A stretch of 64,000 nucleotides of DNA from assembly GCA_035610365.1 (NCBI GenBank), contig CM069435.1:14559123-14623122 (forward strand), written 5' to 3'. Below, in pieces: positions 30,395 through 41,473 of the stretch. Each line of letters opens with the position of its first letter. Positions within the stretch are counted from its first letter, which is position 1. Source of the DNA: Aquatica leii. Lineage: Eukaryota; Arthropoda; Insecta; Coleoptera; Lampyridae. A program made the position numbers and the translations under genes. The notes under the pieces were generated by a model. It saw only the letters and a program-made list of their open reading frames with translations, was not told the origin of the DNA and ran no database searches.

Positions 30395-32800
30395 TTATAA
30401 ATAGATTTTTTTGTTTTTTTGTCTGAAGAAAATTGTTAACTTTTTGCAAATTAATTGTTTTTCATATATTTTACTATTTTTAAAAACTTAATAAGGGAGC
30501 GAAAATGTCTTATAAAGCTTGTAAAATAGCCTAAAGATGTTATTTTTATAGTTAGGCAAATTTGCCATTTTGCCAGACAGCTTTACCCGCACCACTTTAA
30601 AGTTTGTTTCACAGCCATCTTTAATGTTTTAAAGATGGTTGATCACATATGAATAACTATATAATAAAGATATTTTTTTAAAACATTTTTGGTCAGCTAA
30701 AAAAGGTACTCAAAAGAAACCAAAAAAAGTGATCAAAGTTGCCGGGTTTTACGGTACTCTCAATTGCGTGCTATTTATAATGATTATTAAAAAAAACAAA
30801 TAAAAAAACTTTGTTTAAGATTTTATTAGAAAAATTATTATTAAGTTAAATTTCTAAATCTAAAAAGTTTGATTTGTAAATTCAACAACAATTCAACATT
30901 TGTTTGGAGTAAAACTAAATATAAAATATAGATTAAAATTTTCCGGTGTTTCTATTATATGCCCAAATTTCAGCCAGAGCTTTTTCCGTGCATAATTAAT
31001 TTTACCAAACTTTTATTCTTTAATCGTGGATGTCAATTACATTTTTTTTTAAGTTTTTAAAGCATAATTAAATAAATCAATCAACTGGTAAACATGCTAA
31101 ACGTAAAAATAAATAAATAAATACATAAAAAGTTGTTAAAAGATGCCCAAATGCATTAAGTAATGAAAATGCTAAGAGGACAGTTTAGCCTTATCGGTGA
31201 ATCTCCCCTTAATTTCTGCAAGTACTTAAAAAATTGAAATGGTTTAGCAATGTAACATTTGTTGAAGAACTTTTCTGCTCGTTAATTGCGTTTAATTCAT
31301 TTTTAAATACTATCTTTTTGTAATTGTTGTAATTATTTTAAATAAACTTTTACCTTTCTCGTAATTTTTTAATCAATATTTGCTATAAAAAATCTTCGGA
31401 AATATTTTTTATAATTAAATTGATACTTAAACGCTTAATGTTAAGAAATTTCATACATGGCATTGACTTCAAAAAGTAATTTCACGTAAATAAAAATTTC
31501 GTTGTTTAATTGTAACTAAATTATACTATTTTTTACTTTTTTGTGTATTTTATTTGTTGCATTTTTTTAAAGTCTGTCTTTTTTGTTAAAAAAAATTTTA
31601 TAGGTTGTTTCTAATTATTTGTTTTTTTTTGCGTAATATTTTTTCCATGTCGACAACAAAATAACTCATTGTTTAACCAGAGATCACGAAAAAAAGTGGG
31701 ACTTTTCTAGTTTGCAACACTTTTCTTCAGTATTATGTTAGTAACACTTTTTTTAATTCATTTTATTTATTAGCGTAAATTGTATATAAAGAATTTGTTA
31801 AGTTATTAAATATTTTACTATAAGATGAAGAAACCGACGGTAACGCAGACACTGACAAATTAGAATTATTAGTTCGCTTGCTTCTACTGTTGATGTTGAC
31901 ATTTCAAAGGCCGAAGACTGCTCTTCAGTCAAACTTTTAAATGTTTTTGAAGTTTTTATTTATTTTTTTATACTATCCTTGACATAAATTTCTGCAAAAG
32001 CTCTATTTCAGCCACCGTATGTCTGCATGAATATCAGCTCAGTGTGCAGCAGTTTTCTTTGGTAAATTGTAAAAAGTGTTTATACTAATTGGTTAATTGT
32101 GCACTTACCCTGTCTATAAAACTGTCTGCGATGGTTTACATATTTTGTTCTCATATTCAAATATTATATCAATATTTTTTTGTTTTCATATTATGCAATG
32201 TTATAACTAAAGAGCGGACAGTCAGGCAAATGCCTGAAGCCTGCCTATTTTGCCTTTTCGTGTAACTTTTTGTCTTTTTTGCCTTTTTAAAAAGTATTAG
32301 TTTATATTGCCTTCTTACCTATAAATTTTGAAAAGTTTGTGTAAACAGTGTTTTAATAGGTAGATGACAGTAACGCGTTATAGAATTTTACTTAAATTAC
32401 GTACAATAATATAATTAACATTTTTTGCTCAAAAGGTCTTACCACGAACTTATAAATAACAACAGGGATTTTCATGTTTTGTCAAACAATGGTTCCCAGA
32501 ACACATTAAATACAAAAACCGCTTATAGAGAAGAACTATTGTAAGAATTTATACTAGGATTATGTACAATGACAGGCTTAACAGAACACTATTTACAAAA
32601 CTGGAAAGATTTCGGAATGAATCATATTTTATAGGTCTATTCAGTACCTAAGTAAAGCAAACAAATATAGATAATTTTAATTCTGTCCGGTGGGATTCCT
32701 TTAATGACTGAAACACATGACTAAAATATTTTTTGTTTGTTATAAATACTTGTGATATTGTCACACTGTGATAGTCTATTGCTGTTGTGCTGTGAGTAAG
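30395..32800. other. AT-rich stretch without recognised gene
   Basis: No gene supported. There are many T-runs. Around 32210-32260 a short region contains CAGGCAAATGCCTGA, a palindrome, and GCCTGCC; it could be the terminal part of the hAT element whose first exon lies at 32811, but no partner end was found. Confidence 0.4.
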
Positions 32801-32810
32801 TTTTAAAAAA

Positions 32811-32932
32811 TGCCACCTAACAAACGATCAAAATTTGAAAATTATAAGAACTGGCGTAATTTGGACAATAGTTTAACAACCGACGGCAAAATTTTTTTTT
32901 GTCAAGTTTGTTCAAAATCAGTAAGTTTGTAT
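32811..32932 (+). pseudogene. hAT transposase first exon with BED-type zinc finger
   Basis: Starts MPPNKRSKFENYKNWRN and continues to GKIFFCQVCSKS, the first Cys pair of a BED finger as found at the N-terminus of many hAT proteins. It ends at a good donor (TCA/GTAAGT). The second half of the finger and the rest of the gene are not found; a Penelope-like fragment begins at about 33063. The exon itself is intact. Confidence 0.65.
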
Positions 32933-33062
32933 TATCTTAACTTAAATGCTTTTAATTACTAGTATATGTATTATTTTAAATTGGTGATACTAAAAAGTAC
33001 CATACTTGGGTAGCGGTTTACATTTAAAAAATATCAAAAAACTATGAAACAACCATTGTTAA

Positions 33063-34145
33063 AAACCGTCTCATCATCATCCTGCACAGAAACGTTCTGT
33101 TATTGAATCTTTGGTTCATCGTGCCTTTTCTATTTGAGAATCTAGACTCGGAACTCCGTCATCTTACTAGAACTTTAGTAAACAATGGTTATGTAAAGCA
33201 AGATATTCATAGAGTTATTAATCGTCGTCCACATCCACGTACTCGATTACCTAAGGATATTTCTACTCCCAAATCCAACCCGAAATTGGCCTTTTTACCC
33301 TACATTTTCAAGGTTACAGATCAAATAGAGAAACTTCTTCGTAAGAATGGTATTAAATCCATATTCAACTCGACAGGCAAAATCTCTCAGATTCTTCCTT
33401 CTCCCAAAGACAAATTTCCTACACTTTCATCTCAAGGTGTATACCAAATTCCTTGTTCATGTGGTTTAGTCTACATTAGTGAAACCGGTCGGTCGTTCTG
33501 TCATTACTCGCATTTCAGAACATGATCGTTGTATAAAGAAAAGGTAATTTCCAAGTCTGCGGTTACTGAACATCATTTTACTACAGGTCACAAGATAGAT
33601 TTTGATGTTTCGTTGATTGCCAAATCTCTATTCTTTTTCAACAGGAAATTCCGAGAAAGCATAGAAATCATCAAACACCCCAATAACTTCAATCGCGATC
33701 ATGGTTTCGAGCTATCCCCTCTTTGGTTCCCCGTCATTAGTCATTTATCGAAACACGCCCCTTATCAACCGTAACCCAATCATAGTCGAGCTTAGCCATT
33801 CGTGACGATTCTTTTCCTTTATATACGGAAACTATTTCTTCTTAAGTCACTTCTACGGAGTTTAGATTCTGGCTTGGTTCACAAGTTGATTACCTAACTC
33901 GGTAGTGGTTTTTTGTTAGATTTTCGTTTGCTTTTTCAAGTTATCGTTTTCTTTCTTACATTTTCAGAGTTTAAATTATGGCTTGTTTAACAATTGGATA
34001 ATCTAACTTTTGAGAAGTTCTTAGTTAGATTTCGATTGCTTGTTTGAGTTTTGCGATTTATCTCACGCCCTTAATGAAAGTGGGCGAAACGTTGGCAAAC
34101 TTCGGTAATAACAACAATGACACGGTTCAAATCCGGAAGACATTT
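33063..34145 (+). mobile_element. Penelope-like element copy 1, 3' part with GIY-YIG endonuclease
   Basis: 5'-truncated. Coding traces: the end of the reverse transcriptase and linker (NLDSELRHLTRTLVNNGYV, RPHPRTRLPKDIS, QIEKLLRKNGIKSIF). The GIY-YIG endonuclease follows (GVYQIPCSCGLVYI with SETGRS, then shifted frames for ITRISEHDRC and KSAVTEHHFTTGHKIDFD), then FFNRKFRESIEIIKH and LSPLWFPVISHL. One frameshift near 33500. The 3' non-coding end includes GGGCGAAACGTTGGCAAACT at about 34083, shared with copy 2. The endonuclease would nick target DNA for priming. Confidence 0.85.
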
Positions 34146-34419
34146 TTATCTAATTATACTTACTTACTTACATTATAATCAAAAAACTATCATCACGAGC
34201 TTTTTCTGGAAACTCCTTCACATTATTCAGTCATAGAATTCGAGATTTTGCCACATAACCATTATTTTGACGTTTCAGATATGCCATCAATTTTTACAAG
34301 CAGAAATATCCACATTTTCATTTATTTGTAAAGTACGTTTTAGTATTGCGTACACTGACCATATTAGTGTTGAAACTTTAAGAGTTTTCACTTAAAATTA
34401 ATAAAGACTAAAATTAGTT

Positions 34420-34965
34420 TATGGTCTTGTCCGATTTATTCAAGATCCCATAGTAACTGATGGTACTCAGTGGAATTTCATTCTTCCGACAACTCCTTAC
34501 TTTGGAAAATTATGGGAAACTGGAGTAAAATAATAAAACACCTTCTCAAACAAGTAATTGAAAACTCAATTTTAACTGATGAAGAACTAACGACACTACT
34601 AAATCAGATAGAAGCATATCTAAATTTATGACCACTTTGTTCAATAGAAGACAACACAAACAACATCGAGTTTTAAGTATTAACTCCAGGCTATTTTCTC
34701 ATAAAAAGAGAAATGGTTTCTCTCTCAAATCCAGTAATTACTTCCATCACAGGCAATTTATCATCCAGACGGAGACTACTTCAAAAAATGGAAAAAGATA
34801 TTTTGCAATCTTAGTCTTCAGTATGCTTAAGTCGGTTACAATCCCGTTACATTTAGAAGATAAACTAAGATAATCTTAAAAAGGAACTGTTGTTCTTATA
34901 AAAGAAGATAACATCAACCCCAAAGTGCAAATCACTATGGTTAAGAAAGCTGATGAGAATCTTTT
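34420..34965 (+). pseudogene. BEL/Pao integrase C-terminal part
   Basis: Plus-strand traces typical of BEL/Pao integrases: QDPIVTDGTQWNFILP, TPYFGKLWETGVK, TDEELTTLLNQIEAYLN, and after several frame changes GTVVLIKEDNINPKVQITMV. The motif W-N-F-x-P-x-x-P-x-F-G-x-x-W-E-x-x-V-K is diagnostic. The integrase active site upstream is not recognisable in 34146-34420, which otherwise shows nothing. Confidence 0.7.
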
Positions 34966-36610
34966 TAAAAGAAACAGAACAAATTTAATTCCAATCCCAA
35001 CTGATCCAACAGAACCACCAACTCCACAAGAAGAGACTCAAAACATCAAAGATAACACAATTCTGAGCAACTACCAGAAACGTATTCCCAAGCAAAACAT
35101 TATTAATATATACTGCCTCATATTATTACTGTTTTGTATGCCTAGGAATATTTGGGCAGAGCATTCAACACAATATCCGTAACCAGAGTTATACATCGAG
35201 CAGATAGTTCATGCGAACATTGAGCGATGAATCTTTTGAACTCAAGTTAAATTTGAAAAAAACAGATTTAATAATGATGCAACAAAGATATCAGCAGTAA
35301 ACAAACAGTTTTAAGACCTTTGCAAAGAAACTACATCAACACCTGAAAGAACCCAGTGCAAAATTTTAGTATATCATCTACAAGAGCAGGAAAGTATTAG
35401 CAGACATACCAAATATAATCCAAAATTGTCTCAAACGAGGATTACTACTCTATCAACAAAATGAAAAAACAATTCAAAGCAGTCGACGAAAACAAAAGAA
35501 ATATTAATATGCTTAACATTTATTAAGTTGCTCTAACTTTATCTTTAAAATCAATAACTACTACTTAAAGCTAGTAAAGATTTATCACGACAAATCGGCA
35601 ATATCATATCATCTTCTCAACTCAACAACATCATAGAATAAACTAATCACAGCTTAGAATTGAGAATCGTTCCTTCACCCATAATCAAATTAAACATGGA
35701 AGAAGATAAAAATTATTTTTACGTTTTCGGATATTTGTAGTTGTCGATAACTCTGACTGCAATGTGACCTAAACCACACTTACTACAGTGGCTCTAAACA
35801 TTTCTAAGAACCTATTAGCAATAGATTACAACTCCCTAATATATTTTACTTTAAACGACAAGAAATTTATTTGTTCTCCGACGGTAATAAAATATCTTGA
35901 AACAAGTTCAAACTTGGTCATCAACGAGATTTATCAGAGACCAAACTCCGTCAAATGTGACAAAACCTTGTAGACGAAATAGTATCAAAACAACTACACA
36001 TGATTAACACAAATAGCTATTCATCACCAGTTCACCAATGAAGGTAGCAGTAATTAGTATCATTGAATCATCAAAATCACTCAAGACTGTTACAAACAGA
36101 CGAACCAGAATATATTAGCTACTCATCAAAAAAAAGACAGTACACTAATGATGGCAAGCTACTCAAAAGTTATATACATTCTACTTTACAACACTTCGGA
36201 ACATCATTTGCAACCCTACATAATAAGGGAGTCAGTATTTAAGTTGTCAGATGATCTTCAACAAGCTAAAGAAAACCTACACGACGACATATAACAAACA
36301 ACCTAGAAATCAATACACCATCACTTTTAATAATTAGCAGCCTCACCACGATCATCTTGTTTATCAATACTGCACTAGAACGCACTCCAAATCACCAGCA
36401 CCACTGCAATCACAATTAGAAGTAGATCGATTGTTCACTATACAAGAACATACAACAGAGAAGATTGCGCTACAATCTTCTGCTAAGCCCAATTCTTCAA
36501 AATCGATCGGCAAAAATGTTTATAATTATTTAACATAAAAAAAACACTACCAAGAAATTAAAAAATTGCATTGTTAATTAGGGTCGCTCGAGGTACCATT
36601 TCATAGCAAC
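34966..36610 (+). pseudogene. Env-like remnant following BEL/Pao integrase
   Basis: Downstream of the integrase lies a hydrophobic segment (IYCLILLLFCMPRNIWAEHS, a signal-peptide-like stretch at about 35098-35160). Scattered coding traces follow, with Cys-containing motifs (KFICSPTVIKYLE, SVKCDKTL at about 35950) and KKRQYTNDGKLLKSYI at about 36145. Position, signal-like start and residue style suggest an envelope-like third ORF, as carried by some insect BEL/Pao or errantivirus-like elements. It is cut by many stops and frame changes and cannot encode a protein. No fusion peptide or cleavage site could be recognised. This is a weak call. Confidence 0.35.
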
Positions 36611-36838
36611 ATCAACACAGCAATGCACACTTCAGAATTTCACAACAGATTAATGTAATACATAATAAATGGATGGATGATTTTTATATATCTTCGTTCA
36701 GGAGGAGCATAAAAACTACTCAGGTTTTTTATATGGCGACGTTTTTTGTACGAAGTGTACACTCTTCTTCAGGCCACTTCAATTTTATTAACGTATTGCA
36801 TAGTAATCAAAAACACACATACAGATTTATAGTTATTT

Positions 36839-36962
36839 AACCAACAAGGTTGGTAATGAAGGCAATTAATAATCGAGACATTTTCACGCGCGAGCGAGCG
36901 TAGCGAGCGAGAGCGTTAATGTTGTCGAGATTATTAATTGCGTATTATCAAACAAGTTGGTT
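36839..36962. repeat. 124-bp inverted-repeat element with GCGAGCGAGCG core
   Basis: Arms AACCAAC...GCAATTAATAATC (36839-36878) and the complement in 36920-36962. The loop contains CGCGCGAGCGAGCGTAGC and GAGCGAGAGCG, strikingly GC-rich in an AT-rich region. It looks like a small foldback element; no target duplication is certain. Confidence 0.55.
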
Positions 36963-38656
36963 TTTAAGTTTTTCCGTCGATCGTATCTTATTAATTTTTT
37001 GCATTTACTTATAATTTTATAATTTTATCTACTGAATAATTGTTTTATTTTTGTATCAACGGTAGTGGGATTTCTAAGTAATGGGAATGCTATATAACCT
37101 CAACGCGTCAATTAAATTTTAATCGGATTGATTATAATTAGTTTTGAAAATATCAATGATTGCAAAAATTTTTAGTTTTATGTGATTAAAAGTATGCTAG
37201 GTAATCAAAGAAAATTACATCTCGAAACATTGAAAAGTTCTCTTTATCAACCGAAAGGTAATCGTGGGATTGTTTTCTTTGTACACAGAAGCTGAACTAG
37301 ATGTAAAAAACAAATCAAAATTATTTATAAAGCAAATAAAGTGTTTATACATTTAAAAATGGTTCATAAATGAAGAATATTGTTATTAGGAATAAAACCA
37401 TAGGCTGACCAGGAAACATTAAAAATCTACGATAAAAACAATGGTAATTTTAATACATATTCTTCTGTAGATAAGAAAGTTTTAACAATAAACATTTTAG
37501 TTTGGAAAATGTAAGTGAATGTTAAACTACAACGGTGAACGGTGAAGATGTTATAAACAAATTCTTACGACAGATTGGGTTTGAGCACAAGAATGCCACG
37601 AATTATAGTTTAGCGTTGTCACTAATGAATCATGGCTTTAGAGAGAAGAAACTAGTTCACCTACTTATAGATTAAATATATATTTTCTATCATATTGTTG
37701 TGTTACTTTTGTTTATAACAATATTTACGTAATGGCAATTTAAAGAAAAGAATCTGGTATGTACATACGAGAAATTCATAATCGTTTGTTGGTATTATAG
37801 ATTTGTCATATTAACCATACCACAGCCATAACATAATGTGCCACATTCTAGTTTTTAAATAAACAGCTGATTTTTAGTAACACAACTGTTTAGTCAAACT
37901 TTTTAGTTTATGATTTACTAAAAAAAATGGTGTTCACTAACTTATCGATACAATTTGAATCTGATAAAAGTTCATGTGTAGTTTAGCAAAGCATAGTGAG
38001 CAATGTTTTACAAATTAGTGCAAATGTCAGAGAAGTAGTTGCTTAGATTAAGAAGGTAATGTCGAAGAAAGTAACGATAACTAAATGCTCTTTTATTTTT
38101 ATAAATACGTAATGTTTTCGGTATGTATGCAAAAGAAGTACACGAGTGTATCACTACAACACAGTTATATGATAAGTATTGGTTTATACAAAATATACGT
38201 TGTTATTTATGTAATAAACTAAAATCTGTTTATAATAATTTTTATATACCATTTTATATAACATACAAACATCACAACTTTGTTATCAGGAAGGCTCCGT
38301 AAAAGCAACTGAAAATCATCGATAAAAAACAACTGACAATTTGTGTGCTCATAAAATAGTCAGATGATGTAGACCACAGTTATTGTTAATAAAGACTATT
38401 TATCAGCTTCTTTTAGCATCTTGGTAACTCCAAAGTATATCATTTTGTTTTCGTTATAGTGATCAGGTTACTTAACCTACAATTATTGGAAATGTTTAAT
38501 TATAATAATGCACAGGTGAATTTTTTAATTTATTTTTTGTTTAAAAACGCTAACTAATACAATATACGTAACCTCATAAAAATCTTAATTCTCTTCTACG
38601 ATTTTATTGGTTAAAAAAAAGCGAGCGTTAATAGAAATTCGTTGATTTCATTGGTT
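36963..38656. other. AT-rich stretch without recognised gene
   Basis: No open frame, terminal repeat or RNA gene that I can support. Confidence 0.45.
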
Positions 38657-38657
38657 T

Positions 38658-38698
38658 AAAAGTAGTGCGGTAATAGGGGCTATTACCGCACTACTTTT
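38658..38698. repeat. Perfect 19-bp hairpin
   Basis: AAAAGTAGTGCGGTAATAG (38658-38676), loop GGG, then the exact complement (38680-38698). It lies directly before Penelope copy 2. It may be the end of a foldback element or part of the Penelope leader. Confidence 0.75.
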
Positions 38699-38759
38699 GA
38701 TACATTATTATACGTTAATACAAGTATTAATGAACGATCGACGGAAAAATTATTTACAG

Positions 38760-40420
38760 GTAAAACAAGTACTTCTTCCAACCGACAAATGCAACGCTGC
38801 TGTCATTTTGAGTCAAAGAAATTACGTTAAGAAAATACATTTTATTCTATCAGAAGATACATACGCTCTTTTAACTCGTAATCCCACTTCAAAGATTGAA
38901 CGTGAGGTCCTTAGATCTTCTAATCTACTTTTTGAATGCAAATCTCAACTTACCCTCTCAGCTTCTAAACCACCTCGTCTATACTACTCACAGCGAATGT
39001 CAATAGGGAAATTAAATCGGACACGAAAGCTGAATTGTATAGTCAGTGGCGCTCTCCTATCATTGCAGTATATCTTTTAGACCTATCGTCAGTAACATCT
39101 AATCCACTATCCACAAGCTATCCAGGTTTTTGTCTCATATTCCTTCAGAATTTACACGTAAAACCTCTTCTCACATCTTCAACTCCCATTATTTCATTCA
39201 ACGTTCGAAATCTGTAAAGTTTGAACTCTATGATTGTCTTGTAACTTTAGATATCGCTTTGTTTTTTATCAAAGTTTCTGTTAAAGATTTTGCTTATTAT
39301 CATCGAACAAATTCTGTCCCACCATCGCAAAGATTCGAGTTTGGTTCTTCTTATTGATAACTGTTTATCATCCACTTACTTTCAATTTGAAACCATCGAT
39401 ATTAAAACTTAAACTCTAGTTTAGGTATGTTGATAAGATTTTTATTGTTTCGTCTTGAATTTTCTAGGTTTCTTAATCATCTAAACAACCCACACCCCAA
39501 TATCAAATCCACCAAATTTACTATAGAAATTGAAAAGAATGGTTCTCTCCCATTTCTCCACCTTCTTTTTGGCACGTAAACACAACGGACTTTTAAGCCA
39601 TTCTGTTTATCGCAAACCCACACATTTAGACAGATATCTTCATGCTTTGTTTTATCATCGTCTGGCACACAAACGTTCTGTTATTGAATCTTTGGTTCAT
39701 TGCGCTTTTTTCCCAACCCGAGAATCTAGATTTAGAACTCCGTCATCTTACTAGAACCTTAGTAAACAGTGATTATATAAAGCGGCATATTCAGGCAGAT
39801 TCAAATCCGAGGTTAGCATTTCTAGATCTCACAGATTTCACAAATCAAATAGGGAAACTTTCTACGCTTTCATTTCAAGATGTATACCAAATTCCTTGTT
39901 CATGTCGTTTGGTCTATATCGGTAAAACTAGTCGTTTCGTCATCACACGTATTTTAGAACATAATCGTTGTATAAAGAAAAAGACATTACTGAACATTAT
40001 TTTACTGCAGAACACAATATAGATTTTGATAACGCCTCGATTATTGCTAAACCCCCCACCGTCTTCAATAGAAAAGTCCGAAAAAATATAGAAATCATCA
40101 TCAACGGTTTTCATCTATCTCTTTTTTGGTTCCCGATTGTTACTGATTTATCGAAGACAGCTCATCTTACCTCGACAATACTGCTTCTATAATTACGTAC
40201 ACAACTACTTTTTAAGTCATTTCTACTAAGTTTAGAATCTGGCTTGGTTCATAAGTTGATTACCTAACTCTGTAATGATTCTTTGTTAAATTATCGTTTA
40301 CTTCATTGATTTCTATCACGCCCTGATGAAGACCCTTACAAAAGTGAGCAAAACGTTGGCAACTTCGGTTATAACATTAACACGGTTCGAACCCGGAAGA
40401 CGTTTTAATCTTAGTATAGA
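38760..40420 (+). mobile_element. Penelope-like element copy 2
   Basis: Same family as 33063-34145 but reaching further 5'. N-terminal reverse transcriptase traces: LLPTDKCNAAVILSQRNY, TSKIEREVLR. The palm follows in other frames (RFLSHIPSEFTRKTSSHIFN, DCLVTLDIALFFIKVSVKDF), then HPNIKSTKFTIEIEKNGSLP, LLSHSVYRKPTHLDRYLHAL, LRHLTRTLVNSDYIKRHI, and GIY-YIG motifs (DVYQIPCSCRLVYIGKTSR) and FNRKVRKNIEIII. Numerous frameshifts. The linker between HI and the endonuclease is shortened relative to copy 1. The 3' end has AAAACGTTGGCAACTTCGG, as in copy 1. Confidence 0.85.
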
Positions 40421-40429
40421 CTCCGGCCG

Positions 40430-41389
40430 TGGAAGCCTTTGCGATTACATGTTCTGGTCTGTTTGTAGCAAGCCACCCGGTCTTCATTTCCGACTTAATA
40501 TAAGAAAACCTTGATTCTGTTACGATTCATTTTTGTTCAGTTTCTTAAGTCAAATACTCCTATATGTGTATGTTGTTCAAACTATTGTTTATTTTCTTAA
40601 TATTAAATTTTTAACTTCTTTTATTACAATTTAAAATTACTATAAATAATAATTGGAAGCAAAATTCACCCCGTCACTGGTTTTTCGACTGCACTGTTCC
40701 CAATACGTAATTAAAATCAACTGTTACGAGGAGAAAACGCAACAAAAAGAATCTTTACTCCTTAACTTGTACTTGGTGTTTGTTGCGATCGCTTACTTGT
40801 TCCTAACGCTTTTCGCTTAATCGTAAGTAATTCGTCATTATGTTTAAATTTTATCGTTGATTATTTTCTTTATCTTTTAGCAATAAAGGTGAATAAGGAT
40901 TTGGAAATCTTCTGGTAGAATTAAGCGGTTTAGTAGATTATATAAGCGGTTGCAAGTAAAATTTGTTAAGATAGCGTCAGCCATGTTGCTTCAATGCTAT
41001 AATTTTTTTTAGCGACTCTGTTATGGTTTAAAACGGCTCTATCTCAACGGTTATTAATGGAGGGAATTCTGTTTCTTGTTTTCCATGGAGATAAGAATTC
41101 AATAATCTACTGACACTTATTTGGTAAAATTTTTATATAATGCGATTACTGCCTCAAGTCTGAAACAAACGAATGTACAAGTATCGTATTTAGAAACCAC
41201 TTTCTTATTTGTGCTTTTATATCTTCAGCTTTCAGTTTGTGTGACTTGAGTTCACCGTATTACTAATTTGTCTAATTTGTAAGATTCAAAATTGAGCCTA
41301 CACCAATGCTTCGCACAAATCTAGAGCAAAAGTTGTTTTTGATGGGGCAGGTTTATTCTGTTGATCTTCTATAACGTTTTTTAACAATG
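40430..41389. other. AT-rich stretch without recognised gene
   Basis: The start (to about 40515) is probably Penelope 3' non-coding sequence. The rest shows no gene or repeat I can name. Confidence 0.45.
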
Positions 41390-41437
41390 GAAGATAAGTC
41401 CGCGGATAACTATTTAACACTTATAGTTTGTTTACAC
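41390..41437. repeat. LTR remnant of the Gypsy element (left copy)
   Basis: 48 bp starting GAAGATAAGTCCGCGGATAA, matching 46199-46246 in direct orientation: 35 bp exact, two mismatches, then 11 bp exact (TTTGTTTACAC). The integrase frame runs almost to it, so most of the 3' LTR and the leader before it are missing. Confidence 0.8.
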
Positions 41438-41473
41438 GTCGTTAATACGCTGCACGACTTCATGAGGGCCCTC

